A stretch of DNA of 64,000 bases from Caldilineaceae bacterium SB0661_bin_34 (GCA_009841145.1 VXMJ01000057.1:62001-126000), one strand, 5' to 3'. Shown: positions 49,265-58,961, counted from the first letter of the stretch. Notes: generated from the letters alone by a model not told the origin. Made by a program: numbers and translations.

Positions 49265-49471
49265 TATTCCAGTGATCCTTGTTCCGTCTTTGTTGTGCGG
49301 GACGAAACCGTTCCTCGCGTCCGCGGATCGCAGAATACATCCTGCACCGCCAATAACGAAGCGAACCGAAGGCGCACGGGTGGATCGCGTTCCGTCGTTG
49401 CGGGGTTCCGATCATGCGGCGGGAACTCACAGCGGTACCTGTTTCCCGACCGTCTCCATGCAGCCAAGGAA

Positions 49472-49529
49472 GCATGTCCCTGGCCGTGGACATGCGGAAC
49501 CTGAATGTTGCCTGCGTGGACATGCGGAA
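49472..49529. repeat. Nested inverted and direct repeats upstream of tyrS
   Basis: GCATGTCC (49472-49479) and GGACATGC (49488-49495) are a perfect 8-bp inverted repeat. The right arm is part of CGTGGACATGCGGAA (49485-49499), which is repeated exactly at 49515-49529, 30 bases on. They sit upstream of the tyrS -35 region in a 353-base divergent gap. Confidence 0.7.
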
Positions 49530-49577
49530 TCGAGGAGCAAGATCCGGTAGGGGAAGGTCGGCCTGCGGCTTCCTGTC

Positions 49578-49583
49578 TATAAT
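49578..49583 (+). promoter_or_regulatory. Promoter -10 box of tyrS
   Basis: A perfect TATAAT lies 34 bases before the GTG start. The -35 region (about 49555-49560) is poorly conserved. Its position rules out the in-frame ATG at 49584 as start. Confidence 0.65.
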
Positions 49584-49617
49584 GGGCGGACGTCAACTTC
49601 CATCGAACAATTCAGAC

Positions 49618-50886
49618 GTGCAGAACGAACCCGACTTGAACAGATTCCGGCCGGTTAACGAACAGCTGGCTATTCTCATGCGCGGCGTGGACTGTGGTGA
49701 TCCCCGGACACGCGACAACATGGAGACAGAGCTCCGGGATCGCTTGGCCGCCTCCAGAGACTCGGGCAAACCCCTACGCGTCTACTGTGGATTCGATCCG
49801 TCGCGGTCGGACCTTCACCTTGGTCACACGATCCCAATGCGCAAACTGCGTCAGTTTCAGGAACTCGGCCACCAGGTCGTGTTCCTGATCGGATCGTTCA
49901 CCGGAACCATCGGAGACCCTAGCCACCAGGATTCGGCGCGCGCCCAGCAGACCCTGGCGGAAGCCCTGGACAAGGCGGAAACGTTTGCGACCCAGGCCTT
50001 TCGCATTCTGGATCGCGACACCACCATCATCGACTACAACCACCGCTGGCTTGAGAAGCTGACCTTTGGCGATGTGATTGACATCGCCAGCCTGTTCACG
50101 GTCCAGCAGTTTCTGGCCAGACACAATTTCCGGCAGCGCCAGGAACGCGGCGACGCCATCTGGCTGCACGAATTCTTCTATGCATTGATGCAGGCCCAGG
50201 ATGCCGTTGCCCTCGAAACCGATGTCCAAATCGGTGGTACCGACCAGTTGTTCAACCTCATGGCGGGACGCAAGCTGATGGAAGCACGAGGCATGAAACC
50301 CCAGACCGTGCTGACCTATCCCATCCTTCCAGGCACGGACGGGATCCTCCGTATGAGCAAGTCCTCCGGCAACACAATCAACATCGATGACGACCCGGGC
50401 CTGATGTTTACCAAGGTCCTGAACCTTCCCGACGAGGTGGTCCCCCTCTACTGCGATCTCGCCACACGATGGGATCAGGCCACCCTGGACGCGGCCCAAC
50501 ACAGGGAGAAGAACGACATCGCGGGTGTCAAGCGGGACTTGGCGAAGGAAATTGTCAGTACTTTCCACGGCGATGACCTGGCCGAGCAGGCTGCCACCGA
50601 CGCAGCCCGCATGCATGGTGGTGACGCACCCAGTTCGGCACCTGTTGTCAACGTGTCGGAACCGATGTCGGTCCTGGACCTGCTGGCGGACGCCTCCCTG
50701 GTCAAGAGCAGGGGTGAGGGCCGCCGCCTGGTGGCCCAGGGCGGCGTACGCCTCAACGGTGAAACCGTGTCGAATCCCATGCTGAAGGTACATCCCCACC
50801 CTGGTCAGGAACAGGTGCTGCAGGCAGGAAAGACAAGGTTCCTGCGTCTTGCCCATCCGACGGCGAAAGAACCGGGGACCGGCTGA
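49618..50886 (+). CDS. tyrS: Tyrosyl-tRNA synthetase
   Basis: The 422-residue class I synthetase has the HIGH motif as HLGHT and KMSKS as [33 protein letters not shown] and [10 protein letters not shown] are typical of TyrRS (TyrZ-type, with KMSKS variant). A C-terminal S4 RNA-binding domain (about 355-415; [14 protein letters not shown]) is intact. It charges tRNA-Tyr. The GTG at 49618 was chosen because the TATAAT at 49578 precludes earlier starts. fabI follows after 92 bases. Confidence 0.95.
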   Translation: MQNEPDLNRFRPVNEQLAILMRGVDCGDPRTRDNMETELRDRLAASRDSGKPLRVYCGFDPSRSDLHLGHTIPMRKLRQFQELGHQVVFLIGSFTGTIGDPSHQDSARAQQTLAEALDKAETFATQAFRILDRDTTIIDYNHRWLEKLTFGDVIDIASLFTVQQFLARHNFRQRQERGDAIWLHEFFYALMQAQDAVALETDVQIGGTDQLFNLMAGRKLMEARGMKPQTVLTYPILPGTDGILRMSKSSGNTINIDDDPGLMFTKVLNLPDEVVPLYCDLATRWDQATLDAAQHREKNDIAGVKRDLAKEIVSTFHGDDLAEQAATDAARMHGGDAPSSAPVVNVSEPMSVLDLLADASLVKSRGEGRRLVAQGGVRLNGETVSNPMLKVHPHPGQEQVLQAGKTRFLRLAHPTAKEPGTG

Positions 50887-50978
50887 AGCAGGTCTGTCCG
50901 AATTGCGGGTTCGGAGCCTCGGACACAGTCTTGAATGCTCCCCCTCATAAGCAAAATCCCAGTCGAAGAAGGTCACAC

Positions 50979-51785
50979 ATGTCGCTAGAAGGAAAGCAAG
51001 GCCTGATATTCGGCGTTGCGAACAAGAACTCCATTGCCTGGGGGATCGCACAGGCCCTGCATGCCCAGGGAGCCGAGTTGGGCTTCACCTACGCCAACGA
51101 CAGACTCGAACGCCGCGTGCGGCCCCTGGCCGAGAGCGTCGACAGCCGATTCATCGAAGAGTGCGACGTGACCGACGAGGCGGCCCTGACCCGAACCTTC
51201 GAGCAGGCCAAGGCAACGTTCGGGACAATCGACTTCCTGGCCCACTGCATTGCCTATGCACCGCGCGAGGACCTGAGCGGACGCTTCCAGGACACGTCCA
51301 GGGAAGGGTTCCAAGTCGCGCTCGATGTCAGTTGCTACAGCCTAATCGCGATGTCGAGGCACGTGGCCGCCCTGATGCCAAACGGCGGCAGCATCATCGC
51401 CATGACCTACTTCGGTTCCGAGAAGGTCACCCCCAACTACAACGTAATGGGAGTGGCCAAGGCCGCCCTGGAAGCTTCCGTTCGCTACCTGGCTTGGGAC
51501 CTGGGGCAGGACAACATCAGGGTCAACGCCATTTCGGCAGGTCCCATCCGGACGCTCTCGGCCTCCGGCATTGCCGGGTTCCGCAAGAGCCTGGACTACA
51601 TCGGCCACGTTGCCCCTGGGGGTACGGTAACTCAGACTGACATCGGCAATGCGGCCCGGTTCCTGGTCTCCGACCTGTCCACCGGCATCACGGGCGAGGT
51701 CATGCACGTGGACGGTGGATACAACATCATGGGTGCCCCGGACGACTCCGTAATCGGTTCCCTAACGCTGAAGCCGGACGGCTGA
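50979..51785 (+). CDS. fabI: Enoyl-[acyl-carrier-protein] reductase, NADH type
   Basis: This 268-residue atypical SDR has the FabI start [19 protein letters not shown]. The active site is Y144 (TYFGSE) and Y154-x6-K161 (YNVMGVAK). [14 protein letters not shown] is the flexible substrate loop, with a normal VDGGYNIMG end. It carries out the last reduction of each fatty-acid elongation cycle on acyl carriers such as the AcpP of this window. An AAGG ribosome site supports the ATG at 50979. Confidence 0.96.
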   Translation: MSLEGKQGLIFGVANKNSIAWGIAQALHAQGAELGFTYANDRLERRVRPLAESVDSRFIEECDVTDEAALTRTFEQAKATFGTIDFLAHCIAYAPREDLSGRFQDTSREGFQVALDVSCYSLIAMSRHVAALMPNGGSIIAMTYFGSEKVTPNYNVMGVAKAALEASVRYLAWDLGQDNIRVNAISAGPIRTLSASGIAGFRKSLDYIGHVAPGGTVTQTDIGNAARFLVSDLSTGITGEVMHVDGGYNIMGAPDDSVIGSLTLKPDG

Positions 51786-51829
51786 TTCGCGTCTGGCGAA
51801 CCGGCAGGGACAACCACACGGAGCGCGGC

Positions 51830-52867
51830 GTGGCCGGCCCGGAAATCCGCATCGCGGTCTCGCTGTCCGGTGAGGATTGCGTCGACATCCTGGACTATGT
51901 GCCGGAAGAAGGCCGCCTGCTTCGGGTAACCCGCCTGCTCGCCCACTCCCGTCCCGGTCCCTTGGTCCAGTCCCGGGACGGCTCCACTCTGTACGGTGGC
52001 CTTAGGGGCTCCTGCCAACTGGCAACATGGAAGTTGGCGGGAGATACCTGGGCCACGTCTGATCCGGTGCAAACCGTTCAGTTGGACTCCGATCCCTGTT
52101 ATCTGGACTTGGACAGCCGAGGGAAATGGCTCCTGGCCGCCTATTACGGAGCCGGATGTGTCTCGGTCCATTCCACGCAGGCGGGCAAAGGCCTGTCCAC
52201 GATGCCGGTTTGGACTGCCGCCACCGGTCCGAAAGCCCATTGCATCAGGGAAATCGGTGCAACCGGTCGTCTCCTGGTCGCGCATACCGGCGAGGAAAAC
52301 GCAATTCACGAGTTCGAACTTGACCGGCACACCGGGGCACTAAGGGCATACGGCAAGGTCACAGCGGAGTCCGATCCGTGGATCGGGCCGGCAGGGCCGC
52401 GTCACTTCGAGGTTTATCCGGACAGCTCAAGCCTCTTCGTCTCCAACGAACACAGCTCCACAGTGGGGCACCGGCGCCTGACCGCCGACGGACGACTGGG
52501 CCCTTGCCTTGGTTCCGTTTCAACGCTGCCCCATCCATGGGGATTGGCCAACACCTGTGCCCAAATTCGGCTCACGAACGATGCCCGGTTCCTGTATGTC
52601 AGCAACCGCGGACACAACAGCCTGGCCTTGTTTGGGGTTGATCGGCAATCCGGTAACCTCCGGCAGCTGGGTTGGCAGTCAACTGAGGAAATCCCCCGCG
52701 CCTTCGGCATTTCGTCCGACGATCGGTTCCTGTTTTGCGCCGGCCTTGCCACAGGCTGTATGACTGTCTACGAAATTTGTTCTCATACGGGTCGGCTGGA
52801 TTTCCGAAATCGGTTTGCCGTCGGTATGGAACCGATGTGGATCCTGCCGTTGCGATCGGCAAATTGA
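51830..52867 (+). CDS. Lactonase-type beta-propeller (6-phosphogluconolactonase-like)
   Basis: The 345-residue protein consists of repeated beta-sheet blades of the seven-bladed lactonase family (PF10282): CYLDLDSRGKWLLAAYYGAG, PRHFEVYPDSSSLFVSNEHSSTV, ARFLYVSNRGHNSLALF, PRAFGISSDDRFLFCAG. Members hydrolyse 6-phosphogluconolactone or related sugar lactones. A Gnd gene elsewhere in the window fits a pentose phosphate role. The start is GTG at 51830, 45 bases after fabI. Other lactone substrates are possible. Confidence 0.82.
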   Translation: MAGPEIRIAVSLSGEDCVDILDYVPEEGRLLRVTRLLAHSRPGPLVQSRDGSTLYGGLRGSCQLATWKLAGDTWATSDPVQTVQLDSDPCYLDLDSRGKWLLAAYYGAGCVSVHSTQAGKGLSTMPVWTAATGPKAHCIREIGATGRLLVAHTGEENAIHEFELDRHTGALRAYGKVTAESDPWIGPAGPRHFEVYPDSSSLFVSNEHSSTVGHRRLTADGRLGPCLGSVSTLPHPWGLANTCAQIRLTNDARFLYVSNRGHNSLALFGVDRQSGNLRQLGWQSTEEIPRAFGISSDDRFLFCAGLATGCMTVYEICSHTGRLDFRNRFAVGMEPMWILPLRSAN

Positions 52868-52980
52868 AGGTCGTTCGCGGCGGCGGCAGAGCAATTGCAC
52901 CGTTGCGTGCCTGCCCCTCGGCAGGTTATCGGTCTGTCGCCGGGTTGATCGAAAGTTTGAAACTCTGTTAGGAATATGCG

Positions 52981-53007
52981 GTTGTTGTCGTATAATCAAA
53001 GTTGTTG
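52981..53007 (+). promoter_or_regulatory. lexA promoter with direct repeats around the -10 box
   Basis: TATAAT (52991-52996) is flanked by GTTGTTG at 52981-52987 and 53001-53007, exactly 20 bases apart (two helical turns). This could be the autoregulatory LexA site. The -35 is weak. Confidence 0.5.
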
Positions 53008-53040
53008 CAAACTGCACAGATTCCGATCAGGAGCATAGCA

Positions 53041-53751
53041 ATGCCACGCACAGGTAAACGCGGAAAGTACAAACTGCGTGAACTGACAGATCGCCAACGC
53101 AAGATGTTCCAGTTCATTCACGAATACATTGCGCAAAGACAATACCCCCCGTCCATCCGGGAAATTTGCGACGCAATCGGCGTGCCCAGCTCCTCCGTGG
53201 TCAACTATAACCTTGGCAAGTTGGTTGAGCACGGTCTCATTTCAAGGGAACGGCATGCCAGCCGCGCCATCAAACTCAACTACTCCAAGGCAGAGGAAAA
53301 GGGGTTTGATATCGAGGAAACGGATCGGCAGAACCACCAGATGGTACCGGTGCTGGGCAATATTGTCGCCAGCAATCCGGTGGATGTGGGAGAAACCCGG
53401 ACCTGGCTTACCGCGGACGAACATGTCCATGTATCCCAGGAGATGATTGGATACCGCGCCAATGTTTACGCCTTGCGCGTCCAGGGCGATTCCATGATCG
53501 ACTCCGGGATTCTCGACAACGACATTGTCGTCATGTCCCCGCCCCAGGAAGGATCGGTACGCAACGGAGACTTGGTGGCTGCCTGGATCGCGGACGACAA
53601 CGCCATGACCCTGAAGCAGTTTTACCGAGAAGGGGATTTTGTGCGGCTTCAGCCGTCCAGTCCCAACCACATGCACCAACCCGTCCGACGCCACGCATCA
53701 CAGGTGGAGATTCAGGGCAAGGTTCTTGCGGTGCTGCGCAGCCTCGACTGA
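53041..53751 (+). CDS. lexA: LexA-type SOS repressor with Ala-Ser cleavage bond
   Basis: The 236-residue repressor has the winged helix (LTDRQRKMFQFIHEYI...YPPSIREICDAIGVPSSSVVNYNL) and the S24 peptidase domain with catalytic S151 (QGDSMID) and K192 (TLKQFYREG). The self-cleavage loop reads GNIVASNP (A110-S111); most LexA have Ala-Gly. It represses DNA repair genes until RecA triggers its own cleavage. ATG 53041 follows AGGAG; an upstream in-frame start is unlikely. The SRAP gene at 3714-4382 could be a target, but no shared operator was found. Confidence 0.9.
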   Translation: MPRTGKRGKYKLRELTDRQRKMFQFIHEYIAQRQYPPSIREICDAIGVPSSSVVNYNLGKLVEHGLISRERHASRAIKLNYSKAEEKGFDIEETDRQNHQMVPVLGNIVASNPVDVGETRTWLTADEHVHVSQEMIGYRANVYALRVQGDSMIDSGILDNDIVVMSPPQEGSVRNGDLVAAWIADDNAMTLKQFYREGDFVRLQPSSPNHMHQPVRRHASQVEIQGKVLAVLRSLD

Positions 53752-53880
53752 CGTCGACGTCTTTTCAATTCGGTCGGTTGCGACGGTTGCGACCGATTCC
53801 ACCTTCGACCAAGCTTGTCGACACGAACGCAGGCTTGGCCTTTACAACCCCGCCCCTGACTCCGAAGCCGTTCGGACGAC

Positions 53881-56013
53881 GTGTTTACCCGCCCCAAGAC
53901 GCGGACTGGCGTTACTACGGCAATCGGAGCGGCATGTCTGTTGGTCGGCCTGATTTGGCTGGCGTGGTCGAGCTCCCGTGCGGTCACATTCGACCTGCCC
54001 GTAAATCAATTGGATACGACCGCAGGTACTCTGGTCCCCGGAATCGCGGTGTCGGCCGCTGGTCCTGCGCTGACCGGCACGATCTGCCGTTCGTCCGAAC
54101 CGGGTACTGCCCCGACAAGTCCGCCGTGTCGGCCGGACAACGTACTGGAAGTTGATTTCACCTGGGAAGGAACGGAACTGTGGCTGGCCCTGGACAGGGC
54201 GGACGTGCCGGCACAGCTGCGCCTGATCGTTGACCAAGAGCCTGCCAGCGAACTGCGCCGGTTCCTGGATTCAGAGTCTCTTCTGGGCACCATACCGTTG
54301 ATCTCGCCCTGGGAGCACCCGCGGATGCGACCCGAAACCGAATGGATATTGGCACATCGGAGTGCCCATCCCGGAGTTCACACCGCATCCCTGACCATTT
54401 GGCAGGCTCCCTGGGTGGGTGAAACGTTTCAATTGCAGGATTTCCTGTCGGGTGCGGCCTCCGATCCGGGCCCTGTTCAGGGGTGGCCGACATGGCCAGG
54501 GGGGGCCTTGGCCCTGTTGGGTTTGGCCTGCTGGACACTTGCACCCTGGAGACCCTTGGCTCCCGCGTGGCGGAAGTCCGCGGCAACACTGGCGGACCTG
54601 GGTATCAAGACAGTCTTGACAAAGGCGCTTCCTACGTCCCCGACGGTTCAGGGAGCGGTTGCCGCAGTGGCTGCCACAGCTATCGCAGCCGGCACGATAA
54701 GCGACTTCTGGTGGCTAACGTTGCCGGGGCTCGGCCTGTTGGGTCTGCTGGGAACGAGGCAGCCGGTTCTGTGGCTGGGACTGACGCTGGCCGGTCTTCC
54801 CTTCCACCTCCATCCCTTGCCGTTGGCACCGGGCCTTGCCCTGAATCTGGTCGAAATCGGCGCTTGGGGTGGTTTCGCCGTGACTCTGGCCCATGTTCTG
54901 GTCTTCGAGTCGAGGGCCCAGGAGTATCCGTTTCGGCAACACATGAGATGGGTTGCCCGGTTGCTGTTCCTGGCGATTGGTCTTGCCCTGGTTTCGGCCT
55001 TGGCCGCGGACTATCTGCCGCAGGCGATCCGGGAGTGGCGAACCGTGTTCCTTGCCGGCGGGGTGTTCCTTGCGTCGCTGCTCCTGCTCCTTCACCACAC
55101 ACCAGAGCCCGAGCGCGCAGCCCAAGTCCTCATTGCCCTGTGGATGACGGGGTCCGTCGCGATTTCGTTGTTCAGCATCGTCGCCTGGACCCAGGGCATT
55201 CAGGTGACGGAAGTTGAGGGTGTCAGGCGGGCGCGGGGGCTGTTCGGCTCGCCCAACAACCTTGCGCTGTACCTGGAACGATGCGTGCTAGTGGCCCTGG
55301 TCCTACTGGGGTTTGCGGAGTCGTGGAAACAACGATTGGCTTGGGGCTTGTTCGCGGCCCTGACCGCAGGCACGGTTCTGCTCACCTTTAGCAAGGGAGC
55401 TCTGTTCCTGGGACTGCCAGCGGGAGGTCTGGCGGTCCTGCTAGCTGCTATCGCCACGCGACAGCGCTGGCCGAAGGCCAAGTGGTTGATCTGGATCCTG
55501 GCGGGAACCGCGGTGGCGGGACTGGCTGCGTTGGCACCGTTTCTCGACACGCCGCGAATGTCAGGTGTTCTGAACTGGCGGGAAAGCTTCCCCGCTCTGG
55601 TTCGCGTCCACCTTTGGCGCAGTTCGCTGGCCATGTTTGCGGACCATTGGTGGTTGGGCGTAGGCCCCGACAACTTTCTTTACCGGTACCGAGGCGTCTA
55701 CGTGACACCTGAAGTCTGGAACGAACCCAGCCTGAATCATCCGCATAATGTTGTCTTGGACCTGTTGACGCGCCTGGGCCTGCCGGGACTCCTGATCGGT
55801 TTGGCTTTGGCGTGGGTGTCCGTGCTGGGACTTCTGCGGCAGCTGTCGTCCGCGCGGCCTCAGCCGATGGCCGTGGCCGCGCTTGGCGCCTGCACAGCCG
55901 GAATAGCGCACGGCATGGTGGATGCCAGCTACGCGTTACCCGAACTATGGATGGCGTGGGTCCTGTTACTGACTCTTGGATTGATGCACCGACAAGGGGC
56001 AAAAGCAGCTTGA
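53881..56013 (+). CDS. O-antigen ligase/polymerase-like membrane protein
   Basis: The 710-residue protein starts with one membrane segment and an exterior domain of about 190 residues, then about 11 further membrane segments. The Wzy_C-type signature is visible in the last third: GLFGSPNNLALYLER, TFSKGALFLGLPAGG, WWLGVGPDNFLYRY and HPHNVVLDLLTRLGLPGLL. Members join or polymerise lipid-linked glycans at the outer face of the membrane. GTG is the start. No glycosyltransferase neighbours, so the glycan is unknown. Confidence 0.8.
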   Translation: MFTRPKTRTGVTTAIGAACLLVGLIWLAWSSSRAVTFDLPVNQLDTTAGTLVPGIAVSAAGPALTGTICRSSEPGTAPTSPPCRPDNVLEVDFTWEGTELWLALDRADVPAQLRLIVDQEPASELRRFLDSESLLGTIPLISPWEHPRMRPETEWILAHRSAHPGVHTASLTIWQAPWVGETFQLQDFLSGAASDPGPVQGWPTWPGGALALLGLACWTLAPWRPLAPAWRKSAATLADLGIKTVLTKALPTSPTVQGAVAAVAATAIAAGTISDFWWLTLPGLGLLGLLGTRQPVLWLGLTLAGLPFHLHPLPLAPGLALNLVEIGAWGGFAVTLAHVLVFESRAQEYPFRQHMRWVARLLFLAIGLALVSALAADYLPQAIREWRTVFLAGGVFLASLLLLLHHTPEPERAAQVLIALWMTGSVAISLFSIVAWTQGIQVTEVEGVRRARGLFGSPNNLALYLERCVLVALVLLGFAESWKQRLAWGLFAALTAGTVLLTFSKGALFLGLPAGGLAVLLAAIATRQRWPKAKWLIWILAGTAVAGLAALAPFLDTPRMSGVLNWRESFPALVRVHLWRSSLAMFADHWWLGVGPDNFLYRYRGVYVTPEVWNEPSLNHPHNVVLDLLTRLGLPGLLIGLALAWVSVLGLLRQLSSARPQPMAVAALGACTAGIAHGMVDASYALPELWMAWVLLLTLGLMHRQGAKAA

Positions 56014-56019
56014 GGTACA

Positions 56020-56372
56020 GGGCAATTGCTTCCAAATTGGATTGGGCTTGAGGCCAACCGGCCAACAAAGGTAGTCCTTGTTCCAGGCTGCTGCCAACCG
56101 ATTGTTTGCGATACCCACTTGGAGAGGGACCGATCCTGCGGCAGTAGGTTATGGGCGGGCGCGTGGCCCGCGCGGGTGCGGTTGTCGTCCTCACCAAAGG
56201 CGATATCCAAGACCCTGTGGTGGTCGTATTCGATGCCCGGCGCCAGCGCACCACCTGGAATAGGTGCTTGACCTTGGGAAGTAGGTTGAGAATGAAGCAA
56301 CGGACATCGGCCGTGACCCGATCGCCACAGCAACGCTCGTATGTGACCCAGATCAGACTGGCCAGATGGCAC
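56020..56372 (-). pseudogene. ISAs1-family transposase C-terminal remnant
   Basis: Minus-strand frames give RCFILNLLPKVKHLFQVVR, then EYDHHRVLDIAFGEDDNRTRAGHAPA, then NRLAAAWNKDYL in a third frame. This is the ordered end of ISAs1/IS4-group DDE transposases (RYFISSL, HWVLDVAFGED, aWdddYL). Two frameshifts break it and the first part is absent. No terminal repeats were recognised. Confidence 0.82.
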
Positions 56373-56470
56373 TACTCGCGGTCAGAGCCGAGAAGTTTAG
56401 GGGGGATGAACCAGCAACAAAGTTGTTGGATAGTTGGGAGGGCGCGGACTTGTGTACGCCCAACGAAGTC

Positions 56471-56520
56471 TGGGGCAGAACCCCAGAGACAGGGCCCAAA
56501 GGCCTGATGCGGCCTTTGGG
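56471..56520. repeat. Two hairpins in the mobile-element remnant region
   Basis: TGGGG-CAGAA-CCCCA (56471-56485) is followed by a perfect 10-bp stem CCCAAAGGCC (56495-56504) / GGCCTTTGGG (56511-56520). No T-run follows. CCAACGAAGTC occurs just before this and again near 56568, bracketing the hairpins. Confidence 0.55.
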
Positions 56521-56701
56521 AAGCTCAATTCAACGGTTTGGGGGGCATATTTCAAGCCTTTCCGCCCCAACGAAGTCCGATCATGTCGATGGAGCCGCGA
56601 CATCACCGGGGGTTTGCAAGCCCTTCAGAGGATCCACGGCTAGCCGAGTTTTCTTTCCTGTTTGTCGCAACCAGGACGCAGTGTAACACTTTCCTTCTCA
56701 C

Positions 56702-56842
56702 CGGGATTGCAGATGGTGGGGATTATGGCGGGTGGCAGTCACGGTGGTCATGCAGAGGATTGTGCCCACAAAGGCACGACCGCCCCAGACGCGGTGCTGG
56801 CCCCTACTGGTCGCTGTCCCTGTTCAGGGAACCATGCCGATC
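56702..56842 (-). pseudogene. IS110-family transposase remnant
   Basis: The minus strand reads HRVWGGRAFVGTILCMTTVTATRHNP, close to the conserved IS110/IS1111 C-terminal block (RxxWGGRAxVRxxLYMAxLxAxRHNP). Just upstream, frames carrying IGMVP and NRDS match the preceding family block, separated by a frameshift and a stop. Only about 45 codons remain. The rest of the 56014-56962 gap shows no gene. Confidence 0.75.
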
Positions 56843-56962
56843 TGCGCGGTCATTCCGCGTCCGTTGAGACAGCCCAACTCCGGCGCCCCATTGTGGTCAC
56901 GTGCCCACCCACACGGCGTTGCTCCACCCAATTTTGATGTAATCGTCCTGGCCTAAGGGCTG

Positions 56963-57544
56963 TCAATTCAGGATACGCGAGATGCCCTCTGTCAGGACCG
57001 CGGCGCTCATTTCCCCCGTCACCTTGGCTCTGATGACACCACTGCGGTCTATGAAGTAGGTGGTTGGGATGCTGCGCACGTCGTAGTCCGCGTGTCCCCG
57101 ACCTCCCGCCGCGTCCACGGTGAGTTCGTAGTTGATGCCGAACTCGGCCGCCATGGTCCTGGCCCCTTCCGCGTCGGATGGCATCACAATCCCCACCACA
57201 CGCACTTCTTGCCCAAAGCGCTGGGTGGCTTCCACCAGTTCCGGGATCTCACGGCGGCACGGGTTGCACCAGGACGCCCAGAAGTTGAGGACCACGGGCA
57301 CCTCCACCCCGTTGACAACATTCGCAACGGTTGGATCCTCCAGTGACACCAGTTGAATTGGCGGTGCTGCATGGCCGATGAACGGACCGGCCGAATCTTC
57401 CAGTACCGCCGATGTGCGACCGGGTGCCGACACCCAGATCCATACCGAACCGAGAACCAGCGTCAGAAGCGTGGCCGCGAGCCAGAATCGTGCCGGGGAC
57501 GTTGTCGGCACGGGACTGGTGGTCGGGTGGGCCTGGGTGAACAT
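56963..57544 (-). CDS. TlpA-type membrane-anchored thioredoxin
   Basis: The 193 residues begin with a cytoplasmic stub and a membrane segment (about 19-40), then a thioredoxin fold with the redox motif WASWCNPCRREIPEL. The cis-Pro loop reads RSIPTTYFID. It faces outward and probably keeps c-type cytochrome cysteines reduced for haem attachment, which suits the cytochrome c gene at 590-1537. It lies just 4 bases after gnd, in the same direction. Confidence 0.88.
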   Translation of the reverse strand: MFTQAHPTTSPVPTTSPARFWLAATLLTLVLGSVWIWVSAPGRTSAVLEDSAGPFIGHAAPPIQLVSLEDPTVANVVNGVEVPVVLNFWASWCNPCRREIPELVEATQRFGQEVRVVGIVMPSDAEGARTMAAEFGINYELTVDAAGGRGHADYDVRSIPTTYFIDRSGVIRAKVTGEMSAAVLTEGISRILN

Positions 57545-57548
57545 GGGC

Positions 57549-58961
57549 TTACGACCATGTTGAATGAAAGGTTCCGGGCCGATCGGTGCGCTCGTAGGTA
57601 TGGGCCCCGAACAGGTCCCGCTGGGCCTGAATGAGATTGGCGGGCAACCGTGCGCTCCGGTAGGAGTCGTAGTAGGCGAGACTGGCCGACAGCCCTGGCA
57701 CGGGAATGCCGGCCTTGACCGCCTCCGCCACCATGGTGCGCCAAGCCGGCAGACGCTGTGCCAAGGCAGCCCGGAATTCCCCGTCCAGCATCAAGTTGGG
57801 CAGGTGCGGATCACGCTCGTAGGCCTCGGTAATGCGATCCAGAAAACCGGCGCGAATAATGCAGCCGCCACGCCAGATGCGGGCGACCTCCCCCAGGTTC
57901 AGTGCGTAACCGTATTCGTCGCTGGCCAGACCCAGCAGTGCCATGCCCTGTGCATAGGCGCTGATTTTGGCGGCATAGAGAGCGGCGCGCACTCCTTCCA
58001 CCAAAGCTGCCCGATCCATGTCTCTCGGAGATCCGGCAGGCCCAGGTAAAATCTTTGATGCCACTACCCGCTGGTCCTTGAAACTCGACACGATGCGGCC
58101 CACCACCGCCGCGTTGATGGTCGGGATCGGCGCCCCCAAGTCCAGGGCGTCCTGGCTGGCCCACTTGCCCGTGCCCTTCTGTGCCGCTTTGTCCAGGACC
58201 ATGTCCACCAGATCGTTGCCGGTCTCCTCGTCGCGGGTTTCGAAAATGGTGGCTGTTATGTCAATCAGAAAGCTGTCCAGCTCCGCGGAGTTCCACTGGC
58301 TGAATATGGCAGCCAGCTCCCGGTTGTCCAACCCTCCCAAGTCGCGGAGAATCTGATAGGCCTCCGCGATCAGCTGCATATCTCCGTATTCGATGGCGTT
58401 GTGGACCATCTTGACGTAGTGCCCGGCTCCCCTCGGTCCAATGTAGGCGACACAGGGTTTGCCGTCCTGCTCGGCCTTGGCGCTGATCGCGGTCAGTATT
58501 GGCTCGACTCCAGCCCACGATTCCCTCGATCCGCCGGGCATGATGGACGGTCCCCACAAGGCGCCTTCCTCGCCACCGCTGACGCCTATTCCCATGAACT
58601 CCAAGCCGGCGGCAGCCACCTCTCGGCTGCGCCGCTCGGAGTCGGTGTAATGGCTGTTGCCGCCGTCAATGATCAAGTCCCCTTGATCCAGCAATGGAAC
58701 AAGCTCTCCAATCACCGCGTCCACGGCACCGCCGGCCTGCACCATCACCATGACTTTGCGGGGCGGTTTTAGATCGGCCACGAACTCGGGGAGTGTTTCC
58801 CACCCCGCAACGGAAACACTCGCATGGGTGTTCACGAACTCCGTCATGCGCGCAGTGGTTCGGTTGTAGACCGCCACGCGGTACCCGTTGCGCGCCATGT
58901 TCAGGACCAGGTTCTGACCCATCACAGCGAGACCAATCAATCCAATGTCAGCTGTAGGCAT
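57549..58961 (-). CDS. gnd: 6-phosphogluconate dehydrogenase, decarboxylating
   Basis: The 470-residue protein has the full-length form. IGLIGLAVMGQNLVLNMARNGY is the NADP-binding start, DGGNSHYTDSERR and GIGVSGGEEGALWGPSIMPGG the substrate motifs, YIGPRGAGHYVKMVHNAIEYGDMQLIAEAY the Lys/His active site. The C-terminal tail holds ERTDRPGTFHSTW. It turns 6-phosphogluconate into ribulose-5-phosphate and CO2. The lactonase-like protein at 51830-52867 could provide its substrate. Confidence 0.96.
   Translation of the reverse strand: MPTADIGLIGLAVMGQNLVLNMARNGYRVAVYNRTTARMTEFVNTHASVSVAGWETLPEFVADLKPPRKVMVMVQAGGAVDAVIGELVPLLDQGDLIIDGGNSHYTDSERRSREVAAAGLEFMGIGVSGGEEGALWGPSIMPGGSRESWAGVEPILTAISAKAEQDGKPCVAYIGPRGAGHYVKMVHNAIEYGDMQLIAEAYQILRDLGGLDNRELAAIFSQWNSAELDSFLIDITATIFETRDEETGNDLVDMVLDKAAQKGTGKWASQDALDLGAPIPTINAAVVGRIVSSFKDQRVVASKILPGPAGSPRDMDRAALVEGVRAALYAAKISAYAQGMALLGLASDEYGYALNLGEVARIWRGGCIIRAGFLDRITEAYERDPHLPNLMLDGEFRAALAQRLPAWRTMVAEAVKAGIPVPGLSASLAYYDSYRSARLPANLIQAQRDLFGAHTYERTDRPGTFHSTWS

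Noticed and set aside
49265-49617. Possible T-box leader before tyrS
   Set aside because: The promoter -10 at 49578 leaves a leader of about 30 bases, too short for a T-box.
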